Assembly: GCA_030620455.1 (NCBI GenBank)
Contig: JAUXEQ010000086.1
Span: 1-6,674 of the forward strand
DNA length: 6,674 nt
Source of the DNA: a bacterium
GTDB taxonomy: Bacteria; UBP14; UBA6098; B30-G16
Reading direction: 5' to 3'
Below are positions 5,101-6,674 of this stretch, in pieces. The notes below the pieces were generated by a model. It searched no databases. It was given only the letters and a program-made list of their open reading frames with translations, and was not told where the DNA came from. Position numbers and translations under genes: made by a program. The number at the start of each line of letters is the position of its first letter. Position 1 is the stretch's first letter.

Positions 5101-6674
5101 GAAATTAGTTGTTTCAGATTCGAGTGCAGGTGTCGATTGGTCGACATGCACACTAAGAGTCATAACCCCATCTGTGGATGAAACATTAACAATAGTTTCT
5201 CCTGGTGTAACTTTGGCATTGGATACAATAAATATCTCCTTTTCTACTCTTGGCATTATTTTAGCAGGTGGAGATTCTGTAATAGTATGCGTTTCTGCTC
5301 AGGACGCAATTTTCGACACAATCTTTTCCTGCTATCCCAATCGGAAAGATTCTTGCTTTACATTTCATTTAGAATCCATCGGACCGATACCGTTCTTGCT
5401 GAGTCCTCCAGAAAGTTCAATTATTTCCTGTCCTGACATCGAAATAGTATTTTTACTCGAGGATACTCCCGGTGTAAATTGGGATACGCTTCTTCTTTCA
5501 ATTAACGGAACAATAATCAATCAAACATCTCCAAATTTACGCCACATTATTAGCAGTGATTCTCTGATATTAAGCAACCCATTTTCCTTTAGTACTACCG
5601 ATACTGTTACAGTTTGCATTATTTATGCAGAGGACATTCTGAATAATGAAATGTCTGGAACATATTGCTGGACCTTTTTTCTTGATACAATACCTCCAGA
5701 AGGCAATATAATTTACCCAATTGTTAATTCAAGAATTGGAACCGGAATGCCTATAATATCGATTCTACTTTGGGATTACATGACAGATACAGTTATAATT
5801 GACTCTTTTGGAATAGACGGTATATGGCGTTCTTCGAGTTCAGCACTCTTCTGGGATGGTGATTCGCTTGCATTTCAACCGCTATCGGAATTATCGACTG
5901 GCAGACATAGAATTTGCATAAGCATCCACGATCTTCCTGATATCTGCGATCCCAATGATACAATTATTTGCTGGGAGTTTAACGTTTCTCTCGATCTGCC
6001 ATTACTATGGAAAATTTTACCCGACTCACATCCAATAGCATGTGAAAGAATTGCTGCATTGTTTGGTGTATTCTCTGCTGATAGCCTTAGAATGAATTCA
6101 CTTTACGTGTCTGGCACTGATTCTGTCATCCATGATTCAACAGTTATTAGCAATGATACTTTTTACATACACTTTTCTATATATACTTTAACAGATTACG
6201 ACACACTTTATGCTACATTTACTGCATCAGATACGTTAGGAAATAGAGATTCTCTCGAATTCTCCTTTATCATAGATAGAAAACCTCCAGATGTATCGAT
6301 AATTTCGCCTTTAGATAGTGAAACTCTTGTAACAAGATATCCAACAATAAGATATAACTTGTTTGATAATTCAGGAGTTAATCCAGAAAGCACATTATTC
6401 ATCATCAACAACGACACGATTAGATACGACTCATTATTAATAAATTGGAATGGTTCGATCATTACTCTTGATCTCTCAATTGCCGGTATTATTCTACCTG
6501 AACGCTGTTGGAGTATAATTACGATATCGGGAGTATTTGATTCAGTATTATCTGACTCTCTTCATTGTGGGCCAAATTATTCTGAATCGCAATTCATCCA
6601 TGTCTATATTCCAGATGATGATACGATTCCACCTGAGATAATCGGACCTGATGTGATTAGCGGTTGGTGCGATT
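2129..6674 (+). CDS. Giant exported Ig-like repeat protein, 3' truncated (at least 1515 aa)
   Basis: I read 1515 codons from the ATG at 2129 to the window edge without a stop or frameshift. I do not recognise a named family. The N-terminus is a type I signal peptide. A domain of about 105 residues follows, then tandem Ig-like repeats of 96-115 residues. Each begins near D-x-x-PP-E-I and runs on to a line like P-x-G-x-I-x-x-C-P-D-x-I-x-F-x-x-x-D. A loop such as AGINW or GVDW follows, and the unit ends in a strand like GDTITVCINAAD and CFTF. The beta-rich, Lys-poor composition, full of DT and DS pairs, fits a secreted or surface stalk, adhesin or structural protein. Any anchor or sorting domain lies beyond the window. 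No enzyme motif is seen. Cysteines are frequent and regularly placed, which suggests disulfides formed outside the cytoplasm. The upstream partner is the thiE-like gene, with a 4-base overlap. Export and the repeat architecture are well supported; function is inference. Confidence 0.93.
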   Translation, partial: MKLSPNIKYFFLVFILLLNPLLAQVDSLPPEQEFLIPGDSAYFSCPEGTLLFKVTDDSPIDTISSFLTAFIGEVPYVLPEIISSPFDSFYFFALPFSLEEGESVYIDFAPLCDMLRNCGSNSYYFFTDYTPPQIILLSPLTSVLSSRDFLLIMRLFDNLSGFSKDSTYVSISVRGSDVWHLNINASSHHLLWTLDQFTLDIGSLGNLTGGDTITVCINAADRAVGCGANRDDSCFTFTMPYTPPEIVPIFPPNGVIIACPDSIVFRVIDTDSIINVFIVFNTDTYTTDSPLISIRGDKFILRTLGIIDDGIFNTITVYAEDIYGLYVSKTWGFWSDLKPPEIIRTDPSYGVLLVDSIETIRILLEDNLAGINWGTVSLTVDGASTSFSINSSIGEISFEHTFHVTTTSLDEDSIRICVKARDNPDICSNPLDTCFILKFYFDLRLPEIFPPSNMITACLDQNLIITVFSLNGLFPSTVRLTINLTDIFTLDSANFALTSHPISPSGFMDTCFFEPEIGYWVDNDTIYCQFQATTRDLRSLSLDWPFYTDFSPPYLIPINPVDSETLFELIDTLVFRFGDLVAGIRIAGFACTVYVNDIPFEVPYSTLHNISKDTFMLPLSNIGVVLRSCDTILICLHSNDKVASEFCGPNTIHEYYSFTIDCTVPTAELLEPNFDVVISCIDQKIKFKLNSDLNLDSNSIIIEIRDTHYLYGDIELSIIGDTLIFTPAILWQNGDTIEGRLLPLIDKTGNSGFEVPFKFIIDVTSPIINPFWPLPGAIISDSLAAIFIEIYDSLSSVSEVGFISPFSSDFSFNVGDTFIFNPRSEGVVLGPEDTIFCGAWAIDNALECGRNIDTLHYWFIVDAIGPRLINIDSVYRYFTSCSLRTIKFYFEDFIGIDKWFVRIVSSHEIDTLTLLSSQLEITDSTITYTPSSPYLDGEIIRIDILHAPDRAGNQCIPESISVEFIVDLQPPVIEIIDPLPGDLIFECSPDVKLVVSDSSAGVDWSTCTLRVITPSVDETLTIVSPGVTLALDTINISFSTLGIILAGGDSVIVCVSAQDAIFDTIFSCYPNRKDSCFTFHLESIGPIPFLLSPPESSIISCPDIEIVFLLEDTPGVNWDTLLLSINGTIINQTSPNLRHIISSDSLILSNPFSFSTTDTVTVCIIYAEDILNNEMSGTYCWTFFLDTIPPEGNIIYPIVNSRIGTGMPIISILLWDYMTDTVIIDSFGIDGIWRSSSSALFWDGDSLAFQPLSELSTGRHRICISIHDLPDICDPNDTIICWEFNVSLDLPLLWKILPDSHPIACERIAALFGVFSADSLRMNSLYVSGTDSVIHDSTVISNDTFYIHFSIYTLTDYDTLYATFTASDTLGNRDSLEFSFIIDRKPPDVSIISPLDSETLVTRYPTIRYNLFDNSGVNPESTLFIINNDTIRYDSLLINWNGSIITLDLSIAGIILPERCWSIITISGVFDSVLSDSLHCGPNYSESQFIHVYIPDDDTIPPEIIGPDVISGWCD
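2519..6674 (+). repeat. Tandem Ig-like repeat array, 13 complete units plus the start of a fourteenth
   Basis: Unit starts, taken at the first position of the PP motif, are residues 131, 243, 339, 445, 552, 664, 765, 865, 970, 1085, 1189, 1290, 1386 and 1501. In nucleotides these are 2519, 2855, 3143, 3461, 3782, 4118, 4421, 4721, 5036, 5381, 5693, 5996, 6284 and 6629. Unit lengths are 96-115 residues, mean about 105. The repeats are strongly diverged, with no long DNA-level identity, so the array is old or under diversifying pressure. Odd units mostly keep a true PP at the start and average about 109 residues. Even units mostly have LP, VP or GP there and average about 101. The N-terminal domain (residues 24-130) shares the SCPEG...FKVTDD line and is probably a degenerate first unit. 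The boundaries come from hand alignment and may be off by a few residues. Confidence 0.82.

Noticed and set aside
2848..6462. Five minus-strand open frames (2848-3066, 3977-4177, 4258-4659, 4927-5256, 6208-6462)
   Set aside because: All lie antisense inside the unbroken giant coding frame and give no recognisable products. They mirror its biased codon use.
2129..6674. Several separate genes or a pseudogene broken by frameshifts in the repeat region
   Set aside because: Row-by-row translation gives one frame with no stop and continuous repeat motifs from start to window end.
1..6674. Mobile element, CRISPR array, tRNA or rRNA
   Set aside because: No transposase or integrase motifs, no short regular DNA repeats with spacers, and no tRNA-like or rRNA-like segments were seen.

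Overview
The window is AT-rich bacterial DNA with four protein-coding genes, two of them cut by the window edges. A sigma-54 activator, an exported protein with a signal peptide ending ...LLA followed by Gln, and a very long, Asp/Ser/Thr/Ile-rich protein of divergent Ig-like repeats together suggest a Gram-negative-type bacterium. The style recalls the FCB group or neighbouring candidate phyla (Cloacimonadota/WOR-3-like). That placement is an impression from sequence style and is weak.

Layout. Positions 2-490 (+) hold the C-terminal end of an NtrC-type sigma-54-dependent activator. After a 132-bp AT-rich gap comes a convergent gene, 623-1306 (-), for a UPF0173-type metallo-beta-lactamase-fold hydrolase. 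A 184-bp divergent spacer (1307-1490) carries plausible back-to-back promoters whose -35 boxes sit in the two arms of a 10-bp inverted repeat. Then 1491-2132 (+) encodes a ThiE-like thiamine-phosphate synthase. Its stop overlaps the start (ATGA) of an open frame running unbroken from 2129 to the window end.

That last frame fills about two thirds of the window: at least 1515 codons, no stop, signal peptide at its start. It encodes an exported protein of at least 13 complete Ig-like repeats of 96-115 residues, preceded by an N-terminal domain and followed by the start of another repeat. Reading the cysteines repeat by repeat shows a further order. A four-cysteine module, C-x(9-13)-C-x(6-7)-C-x(23-24)-C, straddles alternate repeat junctions, so the natural unit looks like a two-domain pair of about 209 residues. 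Cysteine gains and losses along the array mostly fit pairing of Cys 1 with 3 and Cys 2 with 4.

How the genes relate. The thiE-like gene and the giant gene appear to be one translationally coupled transcription unit, although no functional link between thiamine synthesis and a surface protein is evident. The other two genes look like ordinary housekeeping or regulatory neighbours. There are no RNA genes, insertion sequences, CRISPR arrays or phage features that I can support.
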